A stretch of 64,000 nucleotides of DNA from Actinostola sp. cb2023 (taxonomy: Eukaryota; Cnidaria; Anthozoa; Actiniaria; Actinostolidae): assembly GCA_033675265.1 (NCBI GenBank), contig JAUJYZ010000591.1, positions 62,001 to 126,000 of the forward strand, read 5' to 3'. Every line of letters begins with the position of its first letter. Position 1 is the first letter of the stretch. This document shows, piece after piece, positions 12,009 to 24,700 of this stretch. A program made the translations under genes and the position numbers. The notes beneath the pieces were generated by a model that searched no databases, was not told the DNA's origin, and was given only the letters and a program-made list of their open reading frames with translations.

Positions 12009-12517
12009 CAGGGGCGGATCCAGGGGGAGGGTTCTGGGGGTTGCAACCCCCCCTATGGATATTTTTTTAATACCGCTTGTATAGATATGTCGACTGTCCG
12101 TAGGTCTCTTGCACTTTCAGCTCTCTCCCTCGTAAGAATAATATAATTCATTCATACTGTTTACACGACCGTTCGACTTCGAGGCCGGTTTGACTGATAA
12201 CAGAAAGAACCTGCCGTTTTTAGCGTCAAAAACGTATGTGAAGCCTTCATACTTGTAAGCTCACCCAAGAAGACTCTTCCAAGCATCTTTGTTGGATGTC
12301 CAATAAACTCAAAATTTTACTGAAAATTGAGTTTTGTTGTGTTAATAAAACAACTCCAGATCTCTAAAAATTGCATTTTAGAGCTTGTAGATTTCAAAAT
12401 TTTCTGGGGGGGGGGGCATACCCCCACACCCCCCTAGTAGTTCGCGGCTTTGCCGCTTACACAACGCAACGGCCGCAACACAACCCCCTGTTTCACAAAA
12501 ACTTGGATCCGCCCCTG
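12009..12517. mobile_element. hAT-like MITE (CAGGGGCGGATCCAGG ends)
   Basis: Terminal inverted repeats CAGGGGCGGATCC and GGATCCGCCCCTG bound 509 bp that has no transposase. A sub-terminal GGGGGGGGGCATACCCCCAC motif lies near 12410. CAGGGG-type ends suit the hAT superfamily. The surrounding C-rich repeat prevents a clear 8-bp target duplication. A related element is at 29959-30749. Confidence 0.65.
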
Positions 12518-13537
12518 CCCCTCCCACCCTTCCTACCCCTCTTAACCTGCCTACCCCTCCTACAACACAAGAAAGACTTTGGAAACCAAAGTAATGTTTA
12601 TAATTAAGTTGAAGCTGATATATATCAATTAAATAAATACTATACTGCATATTATTTCAAATGATTAAGCAATTCTATAACGTTGCATGACGTTATGATC
12701 ACCCGTGTAAAATTTATAACCGAACGAGATGATATCAAACTGCAACTGAATGTCATTAAATATTTCCCAAATAATTCAGTTGAGGGCAGTTCAACAATTT
12801 CACAGTGAAACATGTTACCATATCGTGCTTGCGTCAGGCTCGTAGTTCTTTATATGCTTTTATTAAATGACCGAGTATCTCGAAGCCTGGTATCTAGCAA
12901 ATCAAGCAATTTGATTGGTTAGATTCTTTCTCGGACCGGTCTAGATTCTCCCGTAATAACCGGTCCGCACATGCATCTTAAAATCTGTAAACATTGTTTC
13001 TATCATATGGTTTTGAGTGCAATTTGGAAGAAATGTAAACTCGTGGGTTTTTAAAGAGCTCAAATTTCACTCCTAACAATACTATGAAAAACATTAAGCA
13101 AAACATTAGGAGTATTTCACTGAAAAATACCAAAATTCTGAAGAAAACAAACCCAGCGCGCGCTCGATGGCGACGTGATGATAGCGACAGTAGCGCGCGC
13201 ACTGCTTCAACTACAATTTTATTCAAAAACACAACAGAATCCTCAACTATCTTGCCATTTTCTTCACCATTCTTGTTCATTTTTATCAAAAATCCATAGT
13301 TCCTCGGTGTATCGCAATGTTTTCAACACCAAAGTCGAGGAAATGTTCGATTTTAAGATTGTTTTAGTTATTCATCATCGAGCTAGAAATACCTCGCTTC
13401 ACACACTTTCTTGTCAAACCGGTTTTCAAACAAGTTATGTAGTAAAAATACTGGGAAGCCATTCTAGTGTAAGGCTTGTAAGATGCAAATAAAATGAGTT
13501 AATTTTTAGTTTACTAAAATGGTCATATAATAAAACT
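12518..13537. other. Intergenic, nothing recognised
   Basis: AT-rich sequence with no convincing exon. Short open frames around 12978-13492 lack recognisable motifs or splice context. A GCGCGCGC-containing patch lies near 13155-13200. Confidence 0.4.
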
Positions 13538-13676
13538 CTTATTAACCGAGCTTGGTCGGTCTGTACAGGAAAATCTTGACCTCGGTCGTGGTACAGACCT
13601 CGCTGCGCTCGGTCTGTACCAGTTCCACGTCCTCGGTCAAGATTTTCCTGTACAGACCTCCCGCTCGGTTAATAAG
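13538..13676. mobile_element. Palindromic MITE, CTTATTAACCGAGC ends
   Basis: A 139-bp inverted repeat. CTTATTAACCGAGC at the left is mirrored by GCTCGGTTAATAAG at the right, with GGTCTGTACAGGAAAATC arms and a short loop. It is non-coding. Confidence 0.75.
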
Positions 13677-14174
13677 ACCTAAGTATTGCTTGCGGCGTAG
13701 TATAAGCCAGGATTGTGTGTGTATGTACTATATATACTTACTCCCATAGCTGACGGTGTATTTAGGTAGTCGAACAACGTTTACAGCAAACTAGCGTCAC
13801 GAGTTTCTCGACAGTCGACGCTCAATGATTTCTAGAGAATGCAAAGCCAAGAACACTATCTTGTAGTTTGATGGGGAAGTTCCCTTCTGTGGTGACTCGT
13901 GATTTAGTCGATTCTTGGAAATTAGTGTGACCTTCATGACCGTTCATGGCCGGGGAATTAAGCCCCGGACTTTCAAAACGTCGAAGCAGGGGTCAACCAC
14001 AACAGACTATTCTTGGAAAAGCCGGAGCTTTGAAATATGCGCTTAGCAAGCACTTTTATTCTTTTCTTGGAATTTATAGACCAAAGAAAGATTGTTCTGA
14101 AATATTCACACAACATAATAAAGGTTCGTGTAAGGGAGGAGTGGGGCTAGGGTCAGCATCCCAGATAGACATAG

Positions 14175-14510
14175 CAAAAACATTGATCAATGCGGGGAAG
14201 CGGGGTTGGGGTGGTGTACATGGAAGGAGCGGGTGGTGGTGTTGCGTGTGGAAGCGGGGGTGGGGTGGTGTGCATGGAAGGAGCGGGTGGTGGTGTTGCG
14301 TGTGGAAGCGGGGGTGGGTGGGTACGTGGAAAGGGGGGTGGGGTGGTGTGCGGGGGTGAGGTGTGTCCCCTTCCAATCCCTTCCGATCCATACCCTTTGG
14401 GCCGCCACGCAGGCTAGGGGTGAGGTGGTGTGCGGGGCTGGGGTGGTATACATGGAAGGAGCGGGTGGGGTGGTGTGTGGAAGGTCAGAGCGTAGTACTT
14501 GGTGAAGAAA
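14175..14510 (+). repeat. G-rich minisatellite, second array
   Basis: Units such as GGGGTGGTGTGCATGGAAGG, GCGGGTGGTGGTGTTGCGTG and GGAAGCGGGG, related to 2395-2830 but shorter and without the long poly-G run. Confidence 0.75.
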
Positions 14511-14761
14511 TTATTAGCAGAGATGCTTATTACGACCCGTTCACACGTTATCTGGTAATGTGTCCTAATTTATTTCATCCAAACGAGCGATTCTGAATCG
14601 TTTTTATACCCGTCCATAGTCTTACGGGGAAGAGTCAAATTGCTAACAAACACCACTAAATGACGTCGGAACGTCAAAACATCACCAAATACTTGTAAGT
14701 AAATGTGAATATCAGTTTATTTCAGACATCACGTGATGATGAGGATGACTGGACTAACTAC

Positions 14762-14967
14762 TTAGACTCCCAAAATGACACACAACACGAAACTGACACC
14801 CAACAAACACGCCAGATTGTACATGTATTGATCATGATCAGACATACATTTCAGATGCTTTTCGATTATTTTTCGCATTCCCAAAGGGAACATTTCACTG
14901 ACACTGCTCCAGTTTGCGGCCAGCATTCCCATGGTTTTGATGTCTTCATCTTGCAATTCGCTGAGCA
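14762..14967 (-). pseudogene. Truncated SAM-like exon relic
   Basis: The minus strand encodes LSELQDEDIKTMG, ANWSSVSEMFPLGMRK, EKHLK and a shortened hydrophobic tail ending LCVILGV before a stop. This is the distal part of gene B's last exon with small deletions. The start of the exon, its acceptor and any upstream GTPase exon are missing, so it is a relic and not a working exon. Confidence 0.8.
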
Positions 14968-15645
14968 CTTTACCGTGTGAGTATTAAAAGAGATATTCGC
15001 TTTCTTGTAGCTGGTCTGTAGCTGAAATAAACTATCGACCTATGACTCGGGGCTACCTTCTTGCAAAAAAAAAAAAAAAATGGGGAGGGGATCGATCAGG
15101 GCTGCAGCTTGGGCATTACACTATGACAGGGGCTCCTGACAATGATAGGTATGTACATTTTCCAGGGACCGGTTCACAATAAAGTGACAATATATGTTTT
15201 GTCTGTCAAATTTTGTTTTTCCATTAGGGTCGCACAGCTAGGCCGTCTTACGAAGCGGATCCAGAGACTGACACCTTTTATTATTGGCGGAACCAATTTT
15301 TATGGATTTCCTGTGGTAGAGCGCGCTCGCAGTACCTATTATTAGGCTCTCTGTGCGTTAGGGCCTCGCAGCCGTGTTTAGTGTCGTCACGCAACGCTCT
15401 CTGCCTGTGCGTAGACACGTATTATGTTGGGATTCCTGTGCGTGTTCAGCAAGACGCGCTGTCAGACCTCGGCATCAATGGTTGGGCTGCCTGTGTCCTT
15501 ACATTCAACTCTAGAATGCGATCAATTTAAAAACACAAGTTCTGTACATAATCTGAATATAAACACTCATTTTAATACATGACCCCCGTAGCTATTCTCG
15601 TATTATACTTCATATCAGATCAGTTATTTTCATTGATATATGTGT
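14968..15645. other. Intergenic, transposon debris
   Basis: A short poly-A run lies at about 15066. A stretch at 15300-15490 (TTTCCTGTGGTAGAGCGC, then TATTATGTTGGG) resembles 63308-63375 in the guanylate cyclase intron, so it is a dispersed repeat. No gene is seen. Confidence 0.45.
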
Positions 15646-16876
15646 TCATATCATCAGCATTTTTCTCAAGTCTGCTTCAACGGCTGTCAAGACACACAGT
15701 GGAAGAAGTGTGTTGATTTCAATCCAACAAGACGCGAGTAGTTCAAGGTTAGTGATGTCTTGCTCGATCAGCAATGCGGCCAAAGTCTCAACATCAATCC
15801 CTGACCATCTATACTTTGCATTCATTACACTTAGAAAGATGTCAATGGGTGCTGGAAAAGAATGCAAATGAATGCAGTGAATTTGGAGAAAGGATATGAA
15901 AAACAATGAATTTGAAAATCACTATGATTTGATCCATCCTTCTTTCCTTCCTTCCTTCTTTCCTTCCTTCCTTCCTTCCTTCCTTCCTTCCTTCCTTCCT
16001 TCCTTCCTTCCTTCCTTCCTTCCTTCCTTCCTTCCTTCCTTCCTTCCTTCCTTCCTTCCTTCCTTCCTTCCTTCCTTCCTTCCTTCCTTCCTTCCTGCCT
16101 TCCTGCCTTCCTGCCTTCCTGCCTTCCTGCCTTCCTGCCTTCCTGCCTTCCTGCCTTCCTGCCTTCCTGCCTTCCTGCCTTCCTGCCTTCCTGCCTTCCT
16201 GCCTTCCTGCCTTCCTGCCTTCCTGCCTTCCTGCCTTCCTGCCTTCCTGCCTTCCTGCCCCTTCCTTCCTGCCTTCCTGCCTTTCTGCCTTCCTGCCTTC
16301 CTGCCATACATACTTTGCTGTCATCATTATACAGCCACCAGTCGCCCCTGGTTACTACATACTGCTTCATGATGCTTACCTTGTGGTACAATGGAGTCAG
16401 GTTTTTTCTTGTTTTTTCCATATAACACTTTCATCATCTCTCTTTCAATCTTCTCGATTCTCTTTTCTTTGGCGTTCTCAATGTATTTCTCGGTAGCTTT
16501 AAGAGCACAACGTAGAATCTCAAAGATTTGTAACTCAGTGTTCACGTCAGGGCCAGGATTATCTGGACAGTAATTGGCCACAAAGAATGTGTGGCTGCTT
16601 GTGCTGCCTGTGGCTGCTGCGGCAGACTGGAGCGCTGCAATACGTTCTTGTTGGGTTCTCAGTGTGTCTTGGTGGGTAACAACTGTCACTGGATGCATTC
16701 CTGTTCAAAATAAAATATGTGAATTCCAATCCACAACCTCCTTAAACCGACCAGAAGTACTGGTCGTTTTATACAAGGTTTATCTCACAGACAATATATA
16801 AATCTTACTAATCTTCAATTCATTATAAAAACACTAGATGCTTTATTATTATTATTATTGATTATTATTATTATTA

Positions 16877-16943
<67 letters not shown>

Positions 16944-18034
16944 TATTATATTATTATATTATTATTATTATTAATTATTATTATTATTATTGTTTTTAAT
17001 TGCTTCATTTATATCATATATATATTTTAGGCCAGTGTTTTATAATAAATACATATAATTTCCATAGAGGTTATAAAAATAGAAGTGGGCAGTCAAGTAT
17101 CAGGCTAATTTCAATACTTTTCCTTACCTATCTCCTGTAGAATATCTCGTACAGGTTTCAGGTACATCTCTAGTGATCCATTCTTTAGCCTGACATCATT
17201 GCCTTTGACAACCAATACAACTCCGTGCAGCCAGTCCTCAAAAGGCACCTCCTTCGTCCCTGATCTCTTGAAATTTGGCTCAGTTTTACCTCGACCAATG
17301 AAATCCCCTGATTTAATCCTACCATAAAGAATGTCATTCATTTCTTTGCCTTCGTGGTGATCGTAGCTAAAAAATCCTCGAGTATCAACAAGACGAAAGA
17401 ACATCTCAGCCAAGTAATCTTCTAGAATGATAGTCCCTTCAGCTCCTGTAGTAGCAATTGGTACAGATCCTTTGTCTGTCTGTCGCACTGCCCGTTCACA
17501 AGTGTTGATAAAGCAACTCTTTCCAGAACCAGTAGGTCCGAAGACTCCGATGCGAAGTTTACTGAGGTTCAGAGCTTGAACATTTCTCAAGCCGGTTTCT
17601 TCGCCGAGTCTATAGTCAAACAAAGACCGTCGCTCGATGGATGCAAACAGTTCTAGCTGCATTAACAGTTGTCTCTCGCTCTCCAAGCGTTCAGTCTCTT
17701 GTCTTATCCTTTCTTCTTCATCTCTTCTGATGCGTTCTTGTTCTTCCAAGTAACGCTGCCTTTCACGTTGGACAAGTTCTTGTCTCTCTCGCTCGATTCT
17801 TCTCACTTCTTCTAACTCTCTCTGTCGTCTCTTCTCAACAAGCCTTTCTTCTTCTCTACGCTGTGCCTCTAAGAAATTCTGTGAGGTATGGTCGACATAG
17901 TTGTAGTGAGTTTCCACATGACGTGAACCACCACCCTGCAAGGAAATCAAGACAAGTATTAAATTGAAAACGAGCTGAATTCAAAGACAACTTAAAAATC
18001 TAAATCTCTAGAAAGCAAAGGACTTTACCCCCAT
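15646..18034 (-). CDS. IFI44-like coiled-coil GTPase with SAM-like domain, gene C
   Basis: A complete model: exons 18034-18029 (ATGGGG only), 17935-17128, 16700-16380 and 15851-15646, all with GT/AG ends, giving 446 residues. The protein begins MGGGGSRHVETH, so an N-terminal glycine could be myristoylated (inference). An E/R/Q-rich coiled coil spans about 20-100. The P-loop [11 protein letters not shown] is at about 132-142, DTRG at about 186-189 and THQD (G4-like) at about 280-283, followed by FFVANYC. A SAM-like domain starts at about 380 and ends MLMI without the hydrophobic tail of gene B. The middle exon is exactly 321 nt, as in genes A and B. It diverges clearly from A and B. Introns hold CCTT and ATT microsatellites. 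It lies head to head with gene D1 across a 708-bp promoter. The six-base first coding exon is the weakest part of the model. Confidence 0.8.
15944..16302. repeat. CCTT / CCTTCCTG microsatellite
   Basis: A CCTT tetranucleotide run switches at about 16095 to an octamer CCTTCCTG run. It lies in the last intron of gene C on the pyrimidine strand. The F/L/P/S and G/R/K-rich frames are artefacts. Confidence 0.95.
16843..16992. repeat. ATT microsatellite in gene C intron
   Basis: Interrupted ATT repeats between the GTPase exon and the THQD exon of gene C. Confidence 0.95.
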
Positions 18035-18742
18035 AATTTTCTGTCTGAAGATGGAGTTTGTATTTTATAAACACGCTGCAACGAAACGACGGGATAAACT
18101 TGTAATGATTCAAAACGCAATAATATGGCGACTCTGACAACTAGAATGTGATAGAATAAAAATCATTTCTCACTGGGGAAATTTTCAAAGTAATATACAA
18201 AATGTAAATTTCATGAGTTCGCGGAAATTCTCCTGACGTCATCGTTTCGGGGACTTTCCCCATCATTGTCACGTGTCACGCAACGAACGAGATTCCGAGA
18301 AATCGAATCATCATCATTATTTCGGGGAAAACCCACGAGGGACTTTCCCTTCATTGTCACGTGTCACGCAACGAACGAGATTCCGAGAAATCGAATTATA
18401 TCATTATTTCGGGGGAAACCCACGAGGGACTTTCCCTTCATTGTCACGTGTCACGCAACGAACGAGATTCCGAGAAATCGAATTATATCATTATTTCGGG
18501 GAAAACCCACGAGGGACTTTCCCTTCATTGTCACGTGTCACGCAACGAACGAGATTCCGAGAAATCGAATTATATCATTATTTCGGGGAAAACCCACGAG
18601 GGACTTTCCCTTCATTGTCACGTGTCACGCAACGAACGAGATTCCGAGAAATCGAACCATCATCAATTTCGGGGAAGGTTTTCATTCCTTCGACCTTTGT
18701 GAATCGAAGTCGAAAAGTTCTACTTTGAAAGTGTTTCCTAAA
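18035..18742. promoter_or_regulatory. Bidirectional promoter of gene C and gene D1
   Basis: The stretch separates the ATG of gene C (minus) from the ATG of gene D1 (plus). The half next to D1 is taken up by an 87-bp tandem array. Each unit contains CACGTG, TTCCGAGAA and GGGACTTTCCC. No clear TATA box was assigned. The divergent arrangement implies shared control; that is inference. Confidence 0.65.
18249..18661. repeat. 87-bp array of kappaB, STAT-type and E-box motifs
   Basis: GGGACTTTCC (fits GGGRNNYYCC, the NF-kappaB consensus) is at 18250, 18339, 18426, 18513 and 18600. TTCCGAGAA (fits TTCNNNGAA, the STAT/GAS consensus) is at 18293, 18381, 18468, 18555 and 18642. CACGTG E-boxes are at 18270, 18358, 18445, 18532 and 18619. 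GAAATCGAA, close to an IRF element, overlaps the end of each TTCCGAGAA. The last four intervals are 87 or 88 bp. Motif matches are seen directly; binding is not shown. Confidence 0.8.
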
Positions 18743-21700
18743 ATGGATTTAAATTTTCGTTTGTTCAACTGTGATCGTACATTCAACCTTGACAAAGTCG
18801 AAGCACTCATCACTACAGTTGCCAAGAAGCTTTCTCGAACGGTGAAAGTCGAACAGAGGTACTTTCCGTTGCCCCGAATGGCGGATTTGTGCAATGAGTT
18901 GAACGAAGGAGGAAAGTTATTAGGCTATGCCGTGTTTGTCGTACATGCTCACGAGTCAAGGCTGTCTTTGAATGAAGAAAACGCTGGCATTGGATATGCT
19001 AAGTTGTACCGTACATTGCTCAATGTCACAGGTAGGATATTCATATTATAAACCTCAATGTCACAGATAGGATATTCATATTATAAACCTCAATGTCACA
19101 GGTAGGATATTCATATTATAAACCTCAATGTCACAGGTAGGATATTCATATTATAAACCTCAATGTCACAGGTAGGATATTCATATTATAAACCTCAATG
19201 TCACAGGTAGGATATTCATATTATAAACCTCAATGTCACAGGTAGGATATTCATATTATAAACCTCAATGTCACAGGTAGGATATTCATATTTATATAAA
19301 CCCCAAGTGAATATTCGATCATATTTTGTGTGGATATTTATAATTATCTAAACTAGAAGAAATTTCATTTCCCAAGACAATAAAATGACTAATTATAATT
19401 TTATCATAACGAAACTGACGGGTGAAAAATATAATATGTTTTGTGAATAGTATGAAATGGGCCAGGACTGATAAAGAAAGTGTTAGTTAGGGGAGGGGAG
19501 GGTAACTAGAAATCTTCAAAAAAAAATTATGGGTTGGGGGGGGGGGGGGGGGGGGGGTGGTGGGGAGTTTATTATTATTATTATTATTAATATTGTTGTT
19601 GCAACATGATCGTATTTATCACTCGTCAGAAACTCAAAATGTGTCGTGAATTTGAAGCACAAGAAGCCCAATGTAGAATGAATGGGCACAGTTACATTCA
19701 GTAACCTGCAAATTCGATGCAAACAATTCAACTCACAGCACTTCACTTTCTATTAACGACTAGTACGGTATCTGAAGGATTTGTATGTTTTTTTTGTGTG
19801 TGTGGAAAGAAGGGAAAGAAGTTGTCCAACAACAAGAAAGAGCAAAGTTCACAGTGCAACTGAAATAGCTTCACACTTTCTACGTTTGCTAATTCCTGCA
19901 TGCTCTTTCCATTAATGATTTTTTTAAAGATAATAACGCTCATTAACTGATGCACTTTTCCTGCCCACGTATAGATGATCGCGTTCTGATCGTAATCGGT
20001 GGAGATGACAACTACAAACCAAACGAGCGTGACGAGTTGTTTTTGACAAAGTGGGCCTGGTGGAAAATCTGTTCACAGTTCACTGAAGACTACATGAATG
20101 GAATCAAAAGTTTCATCTTTTCCTGGGACGAGAACCATGCACCTATCCACGAAGAAGCTCTTGAGTTCTATCTGAACCCGACAAAGTCAGGCCAGAAGTT
20201 TGTGCCACGCCCAAGACCCAAGCCTTCAAAGATTCAACCTTCAAATCTTGATTCCAGTCAAAGCAAAGGCCAAACAAAAGCCGCATCCTTGTCAAGTTTG
20301 GAGAAACAACACGGCATACAAGGCCAACCAATTCAACCAGAGAAAACTCAAAGTCGTCCACTTCCAACAATGCCACCTGCAACATCACAAACCCCAATTA
20401 CAATGGACCATCCCTTAGAACATCAAGACCCTCAGACATCGAAGGGTAAGAACAGTGAGTCAAAGTTATATATAGTCAATTTCTGATAAAGTTGTGATTT
20501 AATAGGTTTCTGTACGTAGGTACCATTGATTCAGACATGATATGTTTCTTCTACGTATTTACTTTATTTTTCCAAGCTTTCGGGCTCTTGGCCCATCATC
20601 AGGGACGAAAGGAAAAAATAACGAATTTTCGGAAAAATAAAGTAAATACGTAGAAGAAACATATCATGTCTGAAAGGTATTATTATTATTCAGTATTATT
20701 ATATGACACACGTTGGATCCCCGTACATGCCTCGCTTGGATTATGAACATCAAAATCAGATGGCTCGAGGGTGTCTGCTTTAACGAGAGTCGACTGTAGA
20801 ATGTAGTGATGGAGACCGCTCTCATAGTTAGCTGTAGTGACTGGCTTAGTATAGCTATACACTCCGCCGAAGCAGACGTATGAGCAACGGAAGCCTGCTC
20901 ACGCGTCTGCTTTAGGAAGCTGCTTTAGGAGGCTAATTTGATATAGCCTGTACAGATTAATTCCAGTCAGCTTGCACCATTATATAATTATATTATATTG
21001 TAAAAGTTCCAAAAATAACATTGTCATTGTCATAGAGCCGCGAATGCTCTCTAAATTGAACACCTTTTGTGTCCCTCACTCTGTTACTACAAATGTACCA
21101 TCTGTATAACCTAAGTGGACCCCTCGATCACCAAGATGCACAGTAAGAGCGTGGGGAGCTGCGCGGAAGATTGATCTATGCATGTATTGTCTTTTCAGTT
21201 GTTCAGACCAGATTATTCCCAATGGTTCATGTTTTATCAATCCTTTCTGACAAGGATCACATTCTGCAAAATCCAGTGTTGAATCTTCTTGGCGATGTTT
21301 TTGAGTCCCTTCACATTCCCTCGGGTCCCTATGTACCAGACATCCGTGCCAAGCATTTGCCCTACCACGTCAATGCAACCAAGCCTGACTGCGTTGTACT
21401 TGTGAACGAATATGAAGACATTAAAGACTTAGAAAACCTGCCAGAACAAACTCAGCTTTTTACAGAATTGTTTGGGGCTGTTAGAGAAAGTGAAGGTAAA
21501 GTAACGGGTAAACTATAAAATAGTGGAACCTCTACACTTGTTTGTTATGGCCGGGATTCGAACTCACGACCCCAAGTTTAAAATGACATGAATGCTAGAA
21601 TTGTTTTCAAAAAAGGACCATGAAAACAAATCGCTGAATCATCGCATGGATTTACGTCAAGGATGAAGATTTCGTCCCCATCCACGCTATCGGGCATTAC

Positions 21701-24700
21701 ACCAATCACCTTAGTAGTCAAAGGTCGAGGGAGAGGAAAGCCAGCCCCTAGACTATCAATGGCAAACCCCTGTATCGCTAAGGTATCGTGAACGCTTGTT
21801 CTTTTGGAGGACAAAATGAACTAGTGTATCCTGTGAATGGACTGTCTATTGTTGTGCAAATTTACTTGGTGCCATGCATGGCGCACGCCAATAATGAACT
21901 CAGTGCACTTTTTTCTATTTTTTTTCTATTTCCTTTCTTTTTTTGTTTCTGGATAATGAAGGAATGGTCAACGCTCAGCGTGCGTCCATCGAGTTATGGA
22001 TGCACGCGGGAGGCTGCTAAGCACGAGAGAAGCGTAAGAGTCACACGAGGCGTAGTCGAGTGCGACTCTAGCTTCTTGAGTGCTTAGCAGCCGACCAAGT
22101 GCATCCATAACTCGATGGACGCACAGCTGAAGCGTTGACCATTTCTTTTATAACATAGTCACTGCAAATTCAAATAAAGCAATTTTATTTTCCAATTGAT
22201 TTCAGAGCGCGCGCTATGCCGACGACGTGAGCGTGCGTCCATTGAGTTATGGATGCACGCTCGCGCACGCTAATTAGCCAATCAGAGCGCGCGTTATATC
22301 AATGCTATGTTATAACTATTTAATTTAACACTTATTATATGTCATTTCCATTCTAGGAACGAAGATGTTTTTTGTAGTGACTGGCAACACTGACTACAAG
22401 GAAGGAGACTTGAGTTCAAAACTCATAGAAGAAAAAGTCAAAAACCTCAACAATGGCATCCTGAAACATGACAAGCTAACGATTTTGTCGTGGAATAACA
22501 ATCCATGTCCTCTACATCGAGACGCGTTGATACAACTACTGAATTCTCATTTAAGCAGGAATCGTCAATCAGAATCCTCTACAAGCAACACTGAACCTGA
22601 AAATCACCCCCAAAAGGGACGTTTGAGGTACAGGGCCCTTATCCAGGATGGGCGCGTAGTTGCCGTACTGAAATGTGACCCTTATGATTGGAGGCCCGAA
22701 GATACAAAGTTAAGGGCTATATTGGATAGACATCGCGAAAGGACTGAGCTTGAGCTATGGGAGGATAACCGTGGGTCTGTAACAGCTGCAGTTCTTCCAA
22801 CGACAATCACGCTTCGTAAAATGGCCGAAGGTACGTTGAAATTTTTTTAGACAAAAGTTACCTGGACAGAAGCATACGCACGGCACGACACGGCACAGCA
22901 CGGCAAGGCACGGCACAGTACATACAGAGAGCACAGCACAGCACAGCACAGCACAGCACAGCACAGCACAGCACAGCACAGCACAGCACAGCACAGCACA
23001 GCACAGCACAGCACATGCAGAGAGCACAGCACCGAGCACGGCGCATGCACAGCACAAACAATTAAACTAATCAAACAAACAATTAATTAAGTTTAAATAA
23101 TAATGTATAAATCTGACTGGTGCATCCTTTGCTGTGGTATTACCACCATCACCCTCTCCATGACCACGCCCCTCCCCCCATCTCAAAGTGCACCAGTCAA
23201 ATTAGCTGCAATAAGTGTAAACGTTTTTTACTGGTTTTCTTATAACATCTGTTTGTATGTTATTAATTGTTACAGCTGCTGCTACAGAAAGCAGACATTC
23301 ACTACAAGTATACTCCTACCATTCCAACGAAGAATCGTTCAAAATCATCGACGATTTTCTCAAGGGTCTTGGAATTCACTTCACACCTTACAAGACTTCA
23401 TTGCAAGTTCAAACTGTGTTACAACACATTAAGGAAAAAAAGCCTGGCTTTGTTGTATTCTCAACTGATATGAACGTGTTTGAAGACGTCGCGACTGTAC
23501 AGAAACAGATCCGCGATCACTGGATGCTTGTTCGGGACAATATTGGTAAGTTTCCTTACCTTTCCTTTTCTCTCCGATCGTTTCTTTACCTTACCTATTT
23601 CTTTCCTCTCCTTTCTTCTCCTTTTCGTTCGTTTTCTTTCCTTTTCTCTCCGATCGTTTCTTTACCTTACCTATTTCTTTCTTCTCCTTTTCGTTCGTTT
23701 TCTTTCCTTTTCTCTCCGATCGTTTCTTTACCTTACCTATTTCTTTCCTCTCCTTTCTTCTCCTTTTCGTTCGTTTTCTTTCCTTTTCTCTCCGATCGTT
23801 TCTTTACCTTACCTATTTCTTTCCTCTCCTTTCTTCTCCTTTTCGTTCGTTTTCTTTCCTTTTCTCTCCGATCGTTTCTTTACCTTCTCTCCGATCGTTT
23901 CTTTACCTTACCTATTTCTTTCCTCTCCTTTCTTCTCCTTTTCGTTCGTTTTCTTTCCTTTTCTCTCCAATCGTTTCTTTACCTTACCTATTTTTTTCCT
24001 CTCCTTTCTTCTCCTTTTCGTTCGTTTTCTTTCCTTTTCTCTCCGATCGTTTCTTTACCTTACCTATTTTTTTCCTCTCCTTTCTTCTCCTTTTCGTTCG
24101 TTTTCTTTCCTTTTCTCTCCGATCGTTTCTTTACCTTACCTATTTCTTTCCTCTCCTTTCTTCTCCTTTTCGTTCGTTTTCTTTCCTTTTCTCTCCGATC
24201 GTTTCTTTACCTTACCTATTTCTTTCCTCTCCTTTCTTCTCCTTTTCGTTCGTTTTCTTTCCTTTTCTCTCCGATCGTTTCTTTACCTTACCTATTTCTT
24301 TCCTCTCCTTTCTTCTCCTTTTCGTTCGTTTTCTTTCCTTTTCTCTCCGATCGTTTCTTTACCTTACCTATTTCTTCCTCTTCTCCTTTCTTCTCCTTTT
24401 CGTTGGTTTTCTTTCCTTTTCTCTCCGATAGTTTCTTTACCTTACCTATTTCTTTCCTCTTCTCCTTTCTTCTCCTTTTCGTTGGTTTTCTTTCCTTTTC
24501 TCTCCGATCGTTTCTTTACCTTACCTATTTCTTTCCTCTTCTCCTTTCTTCTCCTTTTCATTCGTTTTCTTTCCTTTTCTCTCCGATCGTTTCTTTACCT
24601 TACCTATTTCTTTCCTCTTCTCCTTTCTTCTCCTTTTCGTTCGTTTTCTTTCTTTTCTCTTCTTGTCTATTCGTTTTCTTTTCTTTTTTTCTCTCTTAAA

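Larger units (their letters stand above)
13733..14967. repeat. Segmental duplication, copy 2 (partner 1915-4495)
   Basis: Matches the block at 1915-4495 apart from the foldback insertion and small indels. It ends inside the SAM-like exon, where similarity stops near 14967. It is therefore a truncated extra copy of the 3' end of a gene B-like gene. Confidence 0.8.

Noticed and set aside
18266..18742. N-terminal extension of D1 through the promoter array
   Set aside because: The frame stays open only because the 87-bp unit is divisible by three. The first residues resembling protein start at the ATG at 18743.
21578..21814. Minus-strand frame of 78 residues in D1 intron
   Set aside because: The matching D2 sequence (31657-31854) is shorter and shifted, so the frame is not conserved.
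23257..24699. F/S/L-rich 480-residue frame running on from D1 exon 5
   Set aside because: Only the first part is the real exon (23276-23545). The rest is the intronic 75-bp satellite, which the D2 comparison shows is spliced out.
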